From assembly GCA_004195335.1 (NCBI GenBank), contig SDWK01000791.1, forward strand, positions 1 through 19,084: a stretch of DNA of 19,084 bases, read 5' to 3'. Below are positions 1 through 8,995 of the stretch, one piece after another; position 1 is the stretch's first letter, and each line of letters begins with the position of its first letter. Made by a program: the position numbers and the translations under genes. The notes under the pieces were generated by a model, which saw only the letters and a list, made by a program, of their open reading frames with translations, had not been told where the DNA came from and did not search any database. This stretch comes from Shewanella sp. GTDB lineage: Bacteria; Pseudomonadota; Gammaproteobacteria; Enterobacterales; Shewanellaceae.

Positions 1-1
1 G

Positions 2-2188
2 ATCAGTTTCATCACTGCTCCTGTCATGGCCAACTCCAGGCCAAAAATTGGTTTGGTTCTCAGTGGTGGTGGTGCGAAAGGCGCGGCGCATATTGGCGTG
101 TTGAAGGTGCTTGAGGATAATAAAATTCCTGTCGACTATATCGCAGGAACCAGTATCGGCGCTTATGTCGGCGGCATGTATGCTCTTGGATACAGTGCAA
201 CTGAGATTGAAAAAATTATGATGACCGAATCTTGGTCTAATGGATACTCAGATACGATTCCCAGAGAGTCATTGAGCTTCAGAAACAAGCAGCAGAGAGA
301 CAGATTTAATATTCCCGTGAATATGGGGTATAGCGACGATGAGATGAAAATGCCCAATGGCCTGTTGCGTGGGCAGACTATGTCGACACTTCTTCAACGC
401 TCAACTGGTTTAGTTCATCAGTTTCGTCACTTCGATGAGTTAGCTATTCCCTATCGCGCCGTGGCTACCGATCTTGAAACCAGCAAAGCCGTTATTATCA
501 ATAATGGCAGTGTCGTCAAGGCTATGCAGGCTTCGGCTACCGTGCCTGGTGCGCTTCAGCCAATTCAATATGAAGGTAAGCTTCTCGTCGATGGTGGTAT
601 CGCTAACAATATGCCTATCGATGTTGTTATGGGGATGGGGGCCGACATTATTATTGCCGTCGATATCGGTTCATCTCTGGTAAAGAAAGAGGAGTTGAAT
701 AGTACTGTTGCGGTATTGAACCAGCTATCGACGATGCTGACTAATGCCAGCTCAGAGAGACAGAAACTCCTCCTCGGCGAAGGTGATATTCTTATTCGCC
801 CGAATGTTGGTGAGATGAGTACGACAGATTTTTCAATCATGCCTCAGGCTTATGCCTTGGGGGAAACGGCCGCGCTGGAACATATTGAGTTACTTAAGAC
901 ATTGAGTGTTAGTGACATTCAATATGCTAGCTATATACAAGCGAAAAAGAAGAAAAGTAAAACCTGGGTCAATGAAATCGAGCACCCCTTAGTCGATATC
1001 GTGTTTAACAATGAATCAAAAGTGAGTGAATCATTGTTAAGAGAGACCTTCGGGATTGCTCCCGGCGAGGTCGTCACCACAGAGCAGCTTGAGAAAGGCA
1101 TTGCCAATGTATATGCCCTGGACAAGTTTGAACTTGTCGCTGCAGAATTTGCCGATACAGATCAAGGTCGTGTACTGACTTTAAATACCAAGGCTAAATC
1201 ATGGGGACCAAATTATTTTCAACTCGGTTTCAGTTGGGAAGATGATTTCTCTCTGGACTCTGTCGTATCACTGGATCTGGCCTATACACTGACCGATATC
1301 ACTGACACCGGCGGTGAGTGGCGTAATGAGTTAAGACTCGGCTTTGAAAAATGGCTCTCCACCGAGTTTTATCTGCCACTGGATTATGATCAAAGCTTCT
1401 TTAGTCGAGCAAAATTAGGCTATGAAATAAAAGATTGGGACTTCTATGAGCAAAACGCTAAAGCCTTGCAGTTACGTCAAACCCAATATCGGGCAGATAT
1501 AGGAATAGGCTATAACTATGTTAAAGAGGGAATGCTTGAGTTAGGAATAACGGGTGAAAAGGGCACTTTAGAAAATAAGGCTTTTTTTGAGGTAGATCTC
1601 AGGTATGACACCTATGGCGCTTACTTCAAGTTTGGCTACGACGACCTAAATAGCATTAATTTTCCGACCTCTGGTAATCGGTTTACCTTAAATCTCTATT
1701 ACAGAAACGAGTCGACATCTCAAGAATTAGGTGTTGGCGATAACGAAAACTCTTTTCAAATTGAGGCTGACTGGCGTGGTGCATTGAGTGTTGGCAATCA
1801 TGCTTTTGTTGGAATAGCTTCATTGGCAACTGTCGATACGGAGGACCGCTTTAGCGTGCATGTGTCTGAGCTCGGTGGCTTTCTGAATCTATCGGGGTAT
1901 CACAAAAATGCACTCGTGGGTGCCCATAAAGTGTTTGGTGCCTTCGTTTATCAGTATGATCTGGGGCGGGATGTATTAGGGATGACCGATTACCCTCTCT
2001 ATCTAGGTACAAGTATCGAGGCGGGTAACGTTTGGGAGTATAGAAAGGGGGTGGATCTCGATGATCTTATCTATTCCGGCAGTTTATATTTTGGGACTGA
2101 TACCTCTATGGGCCCAGCCGCATTAGGTTTTGGCTGGGCAGATGACGGTGAGATGACAGTATTTATAATGATTGGGAAGAACTGGTAA
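2..2188 (+). CDS. Patatin-like phospholipase with POTRA and outer-membrane barrel (type Vd, PlpD-like), 5' end outside window
   Basis: Probable outer-membrane lipase that hydrolyses acyl esters with a Ser-Asp dyad. Counting from the ATG at 26, the patatin domain spans about residues 8-210: oxyanion-hole glycines GGGAKG (14-19), nucleophile elbow GTSIG with Ser43, and DGG with Asp189. Residues about 318-392 look like one POTRA domain. The remainder to the C-terminal Trp has the alternating aromatic, Gly and polar pattern of a BamA-like beta-barrel. This is the order seen in Pseudomonas PlpD (type Vd secretion), and the length of about 720 residues fits. The frame stays open from base 2 to the ATG at 26 and reads ISFITAPVMA, the end of a Sec signal peptide with a V-M-A cleavage site. 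The real start is therefore upstream of the window, and Met at 26 is probably internal. Family assignment is confident; the barrel and any release of the lipase domain are inferred. Confidence 0.9.
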   Translation: MSFITAPVMANSRPKIGLVLSGGGAKGAAHIGVLKVLEDNKIPVDYIAGTSIGAYVGGMYALGYSATEIEKIMMTESWSNGYSDTIPRESLSFRNKQQRDRFNIPVNMGYSDDEMKMPNGLLRGQTMSTLLQRSTGLVHQFRHFDELAIPYRAVATDLETSKAVIINNGSVVKAMQASATVPGALQPIQYEGKLLVDGGIANNMPIDVVMGMGADIIIAVDIGSSLVKKEELNSTVAVLNQLSTMLTNASSERQKLLLGEGDILIRPNVGEMSTTDFSIMPQAYALGETAALEHIELLKTLSVSDIQYASYIQAKKKKSKTWVNEIEHPLVDIVFNNESKVSESLLRETFGIAPGEVVTTEQLEKGIANVYALDKFELVAAEFADTDQGRVLTLNTKAKSWGPNYFQLGFSWEDDFSLDSVVSLDLAYTLTDITDTGGEWRNELRLGFEKWLSTEFYLPLDYDQSFFSRAKLGYEIKDWDFYEQNAKALQLRQTQYRADIGIGYNYVKEGMLELGITGEKGTLENKAFFEVDLRYDTYGAYFKFGYDDLNSINFPTSGNRFTLNLYYRNESTSQELGVGDNENSFQIEADWRGALSVGNHAFVGIASLATVDTEDRFSVHVSELGGFLNLSGYHKNALVGAHKVFGAFVYQYDLGRDVLGMTDYPLYLGTSIEAGNVWEYRKGVDLDDLIYSGSLYFGTDTSMGPAALGFGWADDGEMTVFIMIGKNW

Positions 2189-2334
2189 GCCTATTTGTAG
2201 TGGTTTATTCATAATAAGTTACAAATACTCACTGTAGGCGCAAATGGCTCAGTGGTAGTGTGTGATCGAAAAAATGTATAGAAAACTCCATCATAGGAGA
2301 TTCGATACATATACGTCAAAAGGACAGAACGGGG

Positions 2335-4395
2335 ATGAAAATGAACAAAGTAAGTAAACTGGCAATTGGGATTGCACTAAGCTTAGGTCTTGCCGCCTGT
2401 AGCAATAATGAGCCAAGCGTAACCGTGGTTCAGGAAGTCGCTAAAGTATCTGGAGTTGAAACAAATAACTTCGATAATACCGTTCGTCATCAAGACGATT
2501 TTTATTACAGTGTGAATGGTCACTGGCTTGCCAACACTCCCATCCCTGCTGATAAATCTAACTATGGTTCGTTTTCAGTGCTTTATGAGCAGAGTCAAAA
2601 CGCATTGAAAAAAATTATCGATGACGCTGCAGCTAAGCAAGATAAAGTTGAGGGATCGAGTGAGCAAAAAGTGGGTGATTTTTACGCCAGCTATATGAAC
2701 ACAGATATCATCGAGACGTTAGGTATCACTCCATTAAGCGATCAGCTTTCGGCTATTGCTTCGGCAAAGAGCCACAAAGATATCGCCAGCTTGATGGGCA
2801 GTCTGCTGGTGAGTGGGGTAGAGATGCCATTTGGTTTCTATGTTAATAACGATGCTAAAAACTCAAGCCAATATGCGGTTTACCTCTATCAGTCAGGTTT
2901 AACCTTACCCGATCGTGATTATTACTTGAAAGATGAAGAAAAATTTGTAGCGAACAGAGCCGCATTACATGCTTATGTTGCCGATATTATGACTCAAGCA
3001 GGCAGCAAAGATGGCGAGCGGGTGGCAGCCAGTGTTGCTAAAGTTGAACTTTTTATTGCGCAGAGTCAGTGGAGCCGTGTCGAATCACGTGACGCGAATA
3101 AGAGCTACAACAAGATGGATAATGCCGAAATACAGGCTACAGTTAGCGACTTTGATTTTGGTCAATTTGCGGCTAGTGCCAATATGAGTTCGGTGAAAGA
3201 AGCTGTTGTGCGTCAACCTTCCTATTTTGAAAAATTTGGTGCTCAATTTAACCAGTTTACCGTGAGTGAGTGGCAGGATTACCTCTCTTTCCATTTGGTT
3301 GATAGTTTTGCTGAGCTTCTGAGTAAAAACTACGTTGATCTTCATTTTGCCTTCCATAGCCAAACCTTGATGGGAATCGAAGAGCAGAAGCCACGCTGGA
3401 AGAAGGCGGTTGATGCTGCAGACCAGGTCATTGGTGAGCTTGTGGGTAAGGAGTATGTGGAACAACACTTCAAGCCTGAAGCAAAAGAGAAGATGGAAGT
3501 ACTCATTCAAAACCTCATTAAAGGGTTCGAAGTGAGTATTAATGAACTCGAATGGATGACGCCGGAGACTAAGGTTGCGGCTCAAGAGAAGCTGTCTAAA
3601 TTTACCTATAAGATCGGTTATCCGGATAAGTGGAAGGATTATACTGACCTTACGATCAAAGCCGATCAACTCGTAGGTAACTATAAGCGTTATGCTAAAT
3701 TCGAGTATACGACCATGCTGGATAAACTGGGTCAACCTATCGATCGCAGTGAGTGGCACATGACCCCGCAAACGGTAAATGCTTACTACAGCCCTGTGAT
3801 GAACGAGATAGTATTCCCTGCCGCGATCCTTCAGCCTCCGTTCTTTAATATGGATGCCGATGATGCGATAAACTATGGTGGTATTGGTGCCGTTATCGGT
3901 CACGAAATCAGCCACGGCTTCGATGACCAAGGTGCCAAGTATGACGGCGATGGTAACCTGCGCGATTGGTGGACTGACAAAGACCGTGAAGAGTTCCAGA
4001 AGCGTGGGGCTCAATTGTCTGCTCAGTACTCATCTTATGAAGCGCTACCAGGCAAACATGTTAATGGTGACCTGACTCTCGGTGAGAATATCGGTGACTT
4101 AGGAGGCCTGACTGTTGCGGCACGTTCATATCATTTGAGCTTGAATGGTAAAGAATCGCCTGTGATTGAAGGATTAACCGGTGAGCAGCGTCTGTTTATT
4201 GGTTGGTCGCAAGTATGGCGTCGTAATTATCGTGATGAAGAGTTGGGCCGCCGCTTAATGACCGACTCTCATTCTCCAAGCCACTTCCGCGCCATGGGCA
4301 CGCCTAGGAACATTCCAGCTTTCTATCAAGCATTCGACTTGAAAGAGGGGGATAAGATGTTCCTGAGCCCGGAAGATCGCGTTAAGATCTGGTAA
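2335..4395 (+). CDS. pepO: M13-family zinc metallopeptidase, lipoprotein (PepO/neprilysin-like)
   Basis: Zinc endopeptidase of the neprilysin/PepO family, expected to cut short peptides in the periplasm while anchored by lipid. The N-terminus is a lipoprotein signal with lipobox LAAC (lipidated Cys22). Ser at +2 argues for the outer membrane. The large M13 N-terminal domain spans about 45-430. The catalytic domain follows: substrate-binding NAYYSP, zinc motif HEISH (523-527), and GENIGDLGG carrying the third ligand Glu584 and the conserved Asp588. The chain ends in KIW, near the usual family C-terminus. The 686 aa length is normal and all key residues are present. ATG 2335 follows AAGGA about ten bases upstream; Met3 (GGGG six bases upstream) is an alternative start. 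A strong terminator follows. The symbol indicates family, not proven orthology. Confidence 0.93.
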   Translation: MKMNKVSKLAIGIALSLGLAACSNNEPSVTVVQEVAKVSGVETNNFDNTVRHQDDFYYSVNGHWLANTPIPADKSNYGSFSVLYEQSQNALKKIIDDAAAKQDKVEGSSEQKVGDFYASYMNTDIIETLGITPLSDQLSAIASAKSHKDIASLMGSLLVSGVEMPFGFYVNNDAKNSSQYAVYLYQSGLTLPDRDYYLKDEEKFVANRAALHAYVADIMTQAGSKDGERVAASVAKVELFIAQSQWSRVESRDANKSYNKMDNAEIQATVSDFDFGQFAASANMSSVKEAVVRQPSYFEKFGAQFNQFTVSEWQDYLSFHLVDSFAELLSKNYVDLHFAFHSQTLMGIEEQKPRWKKAVDAADQVIGELVGKEYVEQHFKPEAKEKMEVLIQNLIKGFEVSINELEWMTPETKVAAQEKLSKFTYKIGYPDKWKDYTDLTIKADQLVGNYKRYAKFEYTTMLDKLGQPIDRSEWHMTPQTVNAYYSPVMNEIVFPAAILQPPFFNMDADDAINYGGIGAVIGHEISHGFDDQGAKYDGDGNLRDWWTDKDREEFQKRGAQLSAQYSSYEALPGKHVNGDLTLGENIGDLGGLTVAARSYHLSLNGKESPVIEGLTGEQRLFIGWSQVWRRNYRDEELGRRLMTDSHSPSHFRAMGTPRNIPAFYQAFDLKEGDKMFLSPEDRVKIW

Positions 4396-4460
4396 TAGAT
4401 CTGCTACGCATCTCTGTTGATGCCACTTCGTGGTGCTATCTAGATAGAGATAATTAAACT

Positions 4461-4490
4461 AAGCCCATCTTTTGAGATGGGCTTTTTGTT
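4461..4490 (+). terminator. Rho-independent terminator of the M13 peptidase gene
   Basis: A perfect 10-bp stem (AAGCCCATCT / AGATGGGCTT) with a TTTG loop is followed by five T residues and GTTT. It lies about 65 bp after the peptidase stop. The minus strand, on which the convergent hxpB ends at 4529, has only a broken T tract, so it may stop that transcript less efficiently. Confidence 0.9.
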
Positions 4491-4528
4491 TCAGAAATAC
4501 GGCGTTTAGATCAAGGCTTAGACCTGAG

Positions 4529-5194
4529 TTATATCTTCCCATCTAAATACTCATGAAGTTGGGTGAGATCTTGAAGTTGATGATGGGCAATAATCCACTT
4601 GGATTCGAGTTGTTGGTCCTGGGCGGGGATAGCTAAAGTCTGCATGTTTGCTGCGCGGGCCGCGACGAGTCCGTTAAATGAATCTTCGACAGCGATACAT
4701 TCAGTAGGCGCTATTCCCAATTCCATCGCACAGTTTAGATACACTTCAGGGTGTGGCTTACCGTAGGCTAAGTGCTCGGCAGATTGAATCGAGTTAAAGT
4801 AATGCCTGATATCCAGCTTGTTTAAAACGGCATCGACGATAGCGTGCGATGATGAAGTGGCTAAACCTATTCTCAGTTTTTTTTGTTGACAGTAATTTAA
4901 TGCTGAGACCACGCCATTCATCGCGGCGCCCTCTTTCAAAATATAGCTCACAACCTGATCGACGATGTTCTTGGCGACTTCCCTATTGTCATAATCATCC
5001 CAGGGAAAACGTTGATACCAATAACTCACCACTTGATCGATTCTAAGACCTGTAGTTTGAAGGGTATCGTCAAAACTGATCGCTAACCCCAAGTCTCTCA
5101 TGGTCTGATATTCGGCTTTCTGCCAAGTTGGTTCAGAGTCGATAAGTATGCCATCCATATCGAAAATGATGGCCATTAGTCGCGAAGAAGTCAT
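4529..5194 (-). CDS. hxpB: HAD-superfamily sugar-phosphate phosphatase (HxpB/YniC-like)
   Basis: Cytoplasmic HAD phosphatase closest, by recall, to E. coli HxpB (YniC), which dephosphorylates 2-deoxyglucose-6-phosphate and hexitol phosphates. All four HAD motifs are visible: DMDG with nucleophile Asp12 and acid/base Asp14, Ser/Thr near 113-114 (LATSSS), Lys146 in YGKPHP, and Glu170-Asp171 in VEDSFNG. The cap lies between residues about 20 and 95. HxpB-like landmarks include LIDSEP..W..AE and GLRID.VV..WY. The 221 aa length matches (E. coli 222). The start ATG has GGAG only four bases upstream; Met7 is an alternative. The gene is divergent from acnB and convergent with the peptidase gene. Exact substrate is inferred. 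Confidence 0.88.
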   Translation of the reverse strand: MTSSRLMAIIFDMDGILIDSEPTWQKAEYQTMRDLGLAISFDDTLQTTGLRIDQVVSYWYQRFPWDDYDNREVAKNIVDQVVSYILKEGAAMNGVVSALNYCQQKKLRIGLATSSSHAIVDAVLNKLDIRHYFNSIQSAEHLAYGKPHPEVYLNCAMELGIAPTECIAVEDSFNGLVAARAANMQTLAIPAQDQQLESKWIIAHHQLQDLTQLHEYLDGKI

Positions 5195-5469
5195 AGGGCT
5201 CCAGTATGTTCACTATAAGTACGGTGAATAGTACTATGGATTATCATCATTTTTACATGATATTGGGAAGAATTCTGCTAATAGAGTTTAAAGTTCACTG
5301 CCTTTTGCACAGCTTTATCAAATGATTCAACCAGTTTAAGTTGATGTTTTTATTTGGTTTAAATGTCTTTCACACTATTGTCTAATTACATTTATCTAGA
5401 GTAATGTGTAAATTACAGCTCAGCCTAAGCAAGCTGGTGGATTTATCACGTGATTATGACTGATAAGAG

Positions 5470-5485
5470 TGTGATCTGATTCAAA
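5470..5485 (+). promoter_or_regulatory. Possible CRP site over the acnB -35 element
   Basis: TGTGA-N6-TCAAA matches nine of the ten conserved positions of TGTGA-N6-TCACA. Its centre (5477.5) is about 37 bases from the predicted start point, slightly closer than a canonical class II site at -41.5. It overlaps the -35 hexamer. CRP control of acnB is known in E. coli; binding here is inferred. Confidence 0.4.
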
Positions 5486-5508
5486 CTTTTGTAAACCTGT
5501 TGTATAAT
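5480..5508 (+). promoter_or_regulatory. Predicted sigma70 promoter of acnB
   Basis: The -35 is TTCAAA (5480-5485), the spacer is 17 bp, and the -10 is a consensus TATAAT (5503-5508). Transcription would begin near 5515, giving an acnB leader of about 90 nt. Confidence 0.7.
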
Positions 5509-5606
5509 GTCGAGCAGAAAAAGGGTCGAGCCTGCAGGACTGTCAGCTTTCAGATTGAGGAAGTGCAGTTTCGTTGTTAGAACGCCAAACAAAGAGGAAT
5601 GTTGCC

Positions 5607-8204
5607 GTGCTAGAAGCATATCGTAAACACGTCGCAGAGCGTGCTTCAGAGGGCGTAGTCCCTAAGCCGCTAGATGCCCAGCAAGTGGCAGAGCTAGTTG
5701 AGCTAGTTAAAACCCCACCAGCAGGTGAAGAGGCGTTTATCCTCGACCTGCTTGAGAACAGAATTCCACCAGGAGTAGATGAAGCCGCTTATGTTAAAGC
5801 GGGTTTCCTTGATGCGATAGCAAAAGGTGAAGTCACTTCATCTATCCTGCCTTCATCACGTGCGATTGAGCTCCTTGGTACTATGTTAGGCGGTTATAAT
5901 ATTGAACCGCTTATTGCTCAGTTAGATAACGATACACAGGCGCAATTAGCCGTCGAATCTTTATCAAAAACTTTGTTGATGTTTGACTCGTTTCACGATG
6001 TTGTTGAAAAAATGCAGGCTGGCAACGAGTTCGCTAAGCAAGTCGTCGAATCTTGGGCTAATGCTGATTGGTTCCTGAATCGTCCAAAACTTGAAGAAAA
6101 GATTTCACTGACAGTATTCAAAGTCACAGGTGAAACGAATACCGATGACTTGTCGCCAGCACCTGATGCTTGGTCTCGTCCTGATATCCCTTTGCATGCT
6201 TTAGCTATGCTAAAAAATGCCCGTGAAGGTATTGTGCCTGATGAAGCGGGTGTGATTGGTCCAATCAAAGAGATCGAACAGCTCAAAACTAAAGGCTTCC
6301 CATTAGTTTATGTTGGTGACGTTGTGGGGACCGGCTCTTCACGCAAGTCTGCAACTAACTCAGTGCTGTGGTTCATGGGCGATGATATCCCTAATGTACC
6401 GAATAAGCGTGGTGGTGGTTTCTGTTTGGGTGGCAAGATCGCGCCTATCTTCTTCAACACGATGGAAGATGCCGGTGCGCTACCCATTGAGCTAGATGTT
6501 AGCAAGATGGAAATGGGCGATGTCATCGATATCTATCCATACCAAGGCGTCGTTAAGCGTCATGATAGCGATGAGGTGATCTCGGAGTTCAGTCTTAAAA
6601 CTGAAGTCTTGATGGACGAAGTTCGTGCTGGTGGTCGTATTCCTTTGATCATCGGTCGAGGCTTAACCGCTCGTGCTCGTGAAGTGCTTAAGCTTGAGGC
6701 ATCAACAGTATTTGTATTGAATCAAGATGTAGCCGATACAGGTAAAGGTTATACCCTTGCACAGAAGATGGTGGGTAAAGCTTGTGGTGTAGCAGGTATT
6801 CGTCCTGGCCAATATTGTGAGCCTAAGATGACTTCGGTTGGTTCGCAAGATACTACCGGTCCTATGACTCGTGATGAGCTAAAAGATCTCGCTTGTCTTG
6901 GTTTTAGTGCTGATTTGACCATGCAATCTTTCTGTCACACGGCGGCATATCCTAAGCCCGTTGATGTGAACACTCATCATACATTACCTGATTTCATCAT
7001 GAACCGTGGCGGTGTTTCATTGCGTCCTGGTGATGGTGTTATTCACTCTTGGCTAAACCGTATGTTACTGCCTGATACTGTAGGTACTGGTGGTGATTCA
7101 CATACTCGTTTCCCTATCGGTATCTCTTTCCCTGCAGGTTCAGGTCTGGTTGCATTTGCTGCGGCTACTGGCGTTATGCCGCTTGATATGCCTGAGTCTG
7201 TATTGGTCCGTTTTAAAGGTGAAATGCAACCAGGTATCACATTGCGTGATTTGGTCCATTCTATTCCGCTTAAAGCGATTGAAATGGGTCTGCTGACTGT
7301 TGAGAAGAAAGGCAAAGTTAACTTCTTCTCTGGTCGAGTACTTGAAATCGAAGGTCTGGAAAGCTTGAAAGTCGAGCAGGCGTTTGAACTTTCTGATGCG
7401 TCTGCTGAGCGTAGTGCTGCTGGCTGTAGTATCAAGCTAGACAAAGAACCTATCATCGAATATCTAAATTCTAACATCGTGATGTTGAAGTGGATGATTG
7501 CTGAAGGTTATGGCGACCGTCGTACTATCGAACGTCGTATCATTGCAATGCAAGAGTGGTTAGCTAACCCTGAATTGCTAGCAGCCGATACCGATGCTGA
7601 ATATGCAGCCGTTATTGAAATTGATTTAAGTGACATTAAAGAGCCTATTCTTTGTGCACCAAACGATCCTGATGATGCGGTACTGCTTTCAGCCGTTAAA
7701 GACACTAAGATTGATGAGGTGTTTGTCGGTTCTTGTATGACTAACATCGGACATTTCCGTGCAACGGGTAAGATGCTAGACAAGTTCGCTACAACGCTGC
7801 CAACACGTCTATGGATAGCTCCACCGACTAAGATGGATCGTGATCAGCTAACTGAAGAGGGTTATTACGCTATCTTCGGTCGTGTTGGTGCGCGTATTGA
7901 GATCCCTGGTTGTTCATTGTGTATGGGTAACCAAGCACGTGTTGCCGAAGGGGCGACAGTGGTTTCAACCTCTACGCGTAACTTCCCTAACCGTTTAGGT
8001 ACAGGCGCTAATGTTTACTTAGCTTCTGCCGAACTTGCTGCTGTAGCGGCACTATTGGGTCGTCTACCTTCAGCTGATGAATATCAGACTTATGCGAAAG
8101 AGTTAGATGCAACAGCAGCTGACACTTATCGTTACTTGAACTTCGATAAAATTGAATCTTATACAGAAAAAGCGGGCGAAGTTATCTTCCAGTCTGCGGT
8201 TTAA
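5607..8204 (+). CDS. acnB: Bifunctional aconitate hydratase B / 2-methylisocitrate dehydratase
   Basis: Main TCA-cycle aconitase. It isomerises citrate and isocitrate through cis-aconitate and, in this family, also hydrates 2-methyl-cis-aconitate. Without its 4Fe-4S cluster, E. coli AcnB binds mRNA. The chosen start is GTG 5607 ([13 protein letters not shown]), preceded by AGAGGA eight bases upstream. This gives 865 aa, exactly the E. coli length, while the longer TTG start at 5574 adds eleven residues the family lacks. The N-terminal HEAT-like domain covers about 1-160, then the swivelling domain ([20 protein letters not shown]), then domains 1-3. The three cluster cysteines are Cys710 ([10 protein letters not shown]), Cys769 and Cys772 (CSLCMG), at the same numbers as in E. 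coli. It looks intact and active. Confidence 0.98.
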   Translation: MLEAYRKHVAERASEGVVPKPLDAQQVAELVELVKTPPAGEEAFILDLLENRIPPGVDEAAYVKAGFLDAIAKGEVTSSILPSSRAIELLGTMLGGYNIEPLIAQLDNDTQAQLAVESLSKTLLMFDSFHDVVEKMQAGNEFAKQVVESWANADWFLNRPKLEEKISLTVFKVTGETNTDDLSPAPDAWSRPDIPLHALAMLKNAREGIVPDEAGVIGPIKEIEQLKTKGFPLVYVGDVVGTGSSRKSATNSVLWFMGDDIPNVPNKRGGGFCLGGKIAPIFFNTMEDAGALPIELDVSKMEMGDVIDIYPYQGVVKRHDSDEVISEFSLKTEVLMDEVRAGGRIPLIIGRGLTARAREVLKLEASTVFVLNQDVADTGKGYTLAQKMVGKACGVAGIRPGQYCEPKMTSVGSQDTTGPMTRDELKDLACLGFSADLTMQSFCHTAAYPKPVDVNTHHTLPDFIMNRGGVSLRPGDGVIHSWLNRMLLPDTVGTGGDSHTRFPIGISFPAGSGLVAFAAATGVMPLDMPESVLVRFKGEMQPGITLRDLVHSIPLKAIEMGLLTVEKKGKVNFFSGRVLEIEGLESLKVEQAFELSDASAERSAAGCSIKLDKEPIIEYLNSNIVMLKWMIAEGYGDRRTIERRIIAMQEWLANPELLAADTDAEYAAVIEIDLSDIKEPILCAPNDPDDAVLLSAVKDTKIDEVFVGSCMTNIGHFRATGKMLDKFATTLPTRLWIAPPTKMDRDQLTEEGYYAIFGRVGARIEIPGCSLCMGNQARVAEGATVVSTSTRNFPNRLGTGANVYLASAELAAVAALLGRLPSADEYQTYAKELDATAADTYRYLNFDKIESYTEKAGEVIFQSAV

Positions 8205-8205
8205 A

Positions 8206-8280
8206 CTAGGAACGGAGCATGTCCTTTCAGAGCGCTACGCTTAGAGAAAGGACTTTGTCCCTCTAGAACGCTTCGCTGCT
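8206..8280. repeat. REP-like intergenic hairpin element after acnB
   Basis: Begins one base after the acnB stop. CTAGGAAC (8206-8213) is followed by a compound hairpin: outer 8-bp arms GTCCTTTC (8221-8228) and GAAAGGAC (8246-8253) around inner arms AGCG / CGCT. A second related unit, AACGCTTCGCT (8267-8277), echoes the inner AGCGCTACGCT. Non-coding stem-loops of this form right after a stop resemble REP/BIME elements. Whether it recurs across the genome cannot be seen here. Confidence 0.45.
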
Positions 8281-8303
8281 ATAAATAGCAATAAAGCATA
8301 GAT

Positions 8304-8347
8304 AAAAAGGCGAGACCCACTGATGTGGACCTCGCCTTTTTGTATTT
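8304..8347. terminator. Bidirectional terminator between acnB and rsd
   Basis: AAAAAGGCGAG (8304-8314) pairs with CTCGCCTTTTT (8331-8341), with inner CCAC / GTGG pairing around a TGAT loop. The A run on the left and T run on the right give a U tract on both strands, so it can end both acnB (+) and the convergent rsd (-). Confidence 0.88.
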
Positions 8348-8350
8348 TTA

Positions 8351-8369
8351 GAACCTAGAACCTAGAACC
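8351..8369. repeat. Short tandem GAACCTA repeat
   Basis: GAACCTA occurs twice in tandem, followed by a partial GAACC, three bases from the rsd stop codon. GAACCTAG also occurs inverted at 19036-19043 upstream of purD. The role is unknown. Confidence 0.5.
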
Positions 8370-8372
8370 GCA

Positions 8373-8840
8373 TTATGAGTGTTTAGTGTGGAGTACTTCC
8401 AGTAACTGGTCTTCTAATTCGAATCGAGTCTCCATCGCATGACCTAATGATGATAGGTCTTTGTCGAGCTGAAATAGCACTTTATCATCTACAAATTCGG
8501 TGTATTTATCATTGAAATCTAAAGCTGAGTCTGTCGTTTCACTGATGCGAGGAACCAGATTATGAGCAAGATTTTGACTAGACATCCCATGTTTTTCACA
8601 GGCTGTCACGACACGATCATAAACCTCGAAGTGCCCTTCAGAAACATAATCCATTAACAGATCACAAAACTCTTTGATTGCAGTTATAGCTGGCAGTGAT
8701 TTTTCGGTTGGCTCATAGGGAGGAATACCAGCGATCTGGCAATAATTTACGAGGAGTTTGCGACGGTTATTTAGCCATTGATCGATAAGAGTGTTAGAAC
8801 CACCCCATTTTTGTTCGGCTTTTTCTAGTTGTCTTAGCAT
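8373..8840 (-). CDS. rsd: Rsd/AlgQ-family anti-sigma70 factor
   Basis: Small helical cytoplasmic protein that in E. coli binds region 4 of sigma70 (RpoD) and shifts RNA polymerase toward alternative sigma factors in stationary phase. Landmarks shared with E. coli Rsd are MLRQLE near the start, GSN.L.D.WL..R..LLV.Y, FC..L.DY.S.GHF..Y and the C-terminal LGHAMETRFELEDQLL. I chose the ATG at 8840 because GGGAA stands about six bases upstream and family members begin ML-. This gives 155 aa (E. coli 158). The ATG at 8852 would add four residues and also has a purine-rich stretch upstream, so the start is not certain. In E. coli the order is rsd-nudC-hemE; here rsd is inverted and no nudC is present. 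Confidence 0.92.
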   Translation of the reverse strand: MLRQLEKAEQKWGGSNTLIDQWLNNRRKLLVNYCQIAGIPPYEPTEKSLPAITAIKEFCDLLMDYVSEGHFEVYDRVVTACEKHGMSSQNLAHNLVPRISETTDSALDFNDKYTEFVDDKVLFQLDKDLSSLGHAMETRFELEDQLLEVLHTKHS

Positions 8841-8995
8841 GATAGTTCCCATTAATGAGTTCTTCCCTGACTTCTAATGTAGGTGACAACTAGGGTAATG
8901 ATCAACCATTATTCGCTTATTTAGGCAGATATTATCAAATCGAAGCGATGGTTGTTTTGTATACAGAATTGTGGAGGGTAGGAGTGTTAAATAGC

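Larger units (their letters stand above)
5195..5606. promoter_or_regulatory. Divergent hxpB/acnB intergenic region and acnB 5' leader
   Basis: About 410 bp separate the two starts. The acnB side holds a sigma70 promoter (5480-5508) with a possible CRP site over its -35, and a ~90-nt untranslated leader. Further upstream are two short perfect palindromes, TGTAAATTACA (5407-5417) and ATCACGTGAT (5445-5454), which may be operators. No convincing promoter was found for hxpB, although TATAGT-like hexamers occur near its start. No small ORF is supported here. Confidence 0.5.

Noticed and set aside
3085..4014. 309-codon open frame antisense to the M13 peptidase gene
   Set aside because: It lies wholly inside a gene with full catalytic motifs, its translation has no recognisable domain, and it is a codon-bias shadow.
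5574..5606. TTG start extending acnB by eleven residues
   Set aside because: The GTG at 5607 has a proper ribosome-binding site and gives the exact E. coli length with matching cluster-cysteine numbering.
7043..7477. 144-codon antisense open frame inside acnB
   Set aside because: Shadow of a strongly conserved gene; Ser/Ile-rich low-information translation and no own ribosome-binding signal noted.
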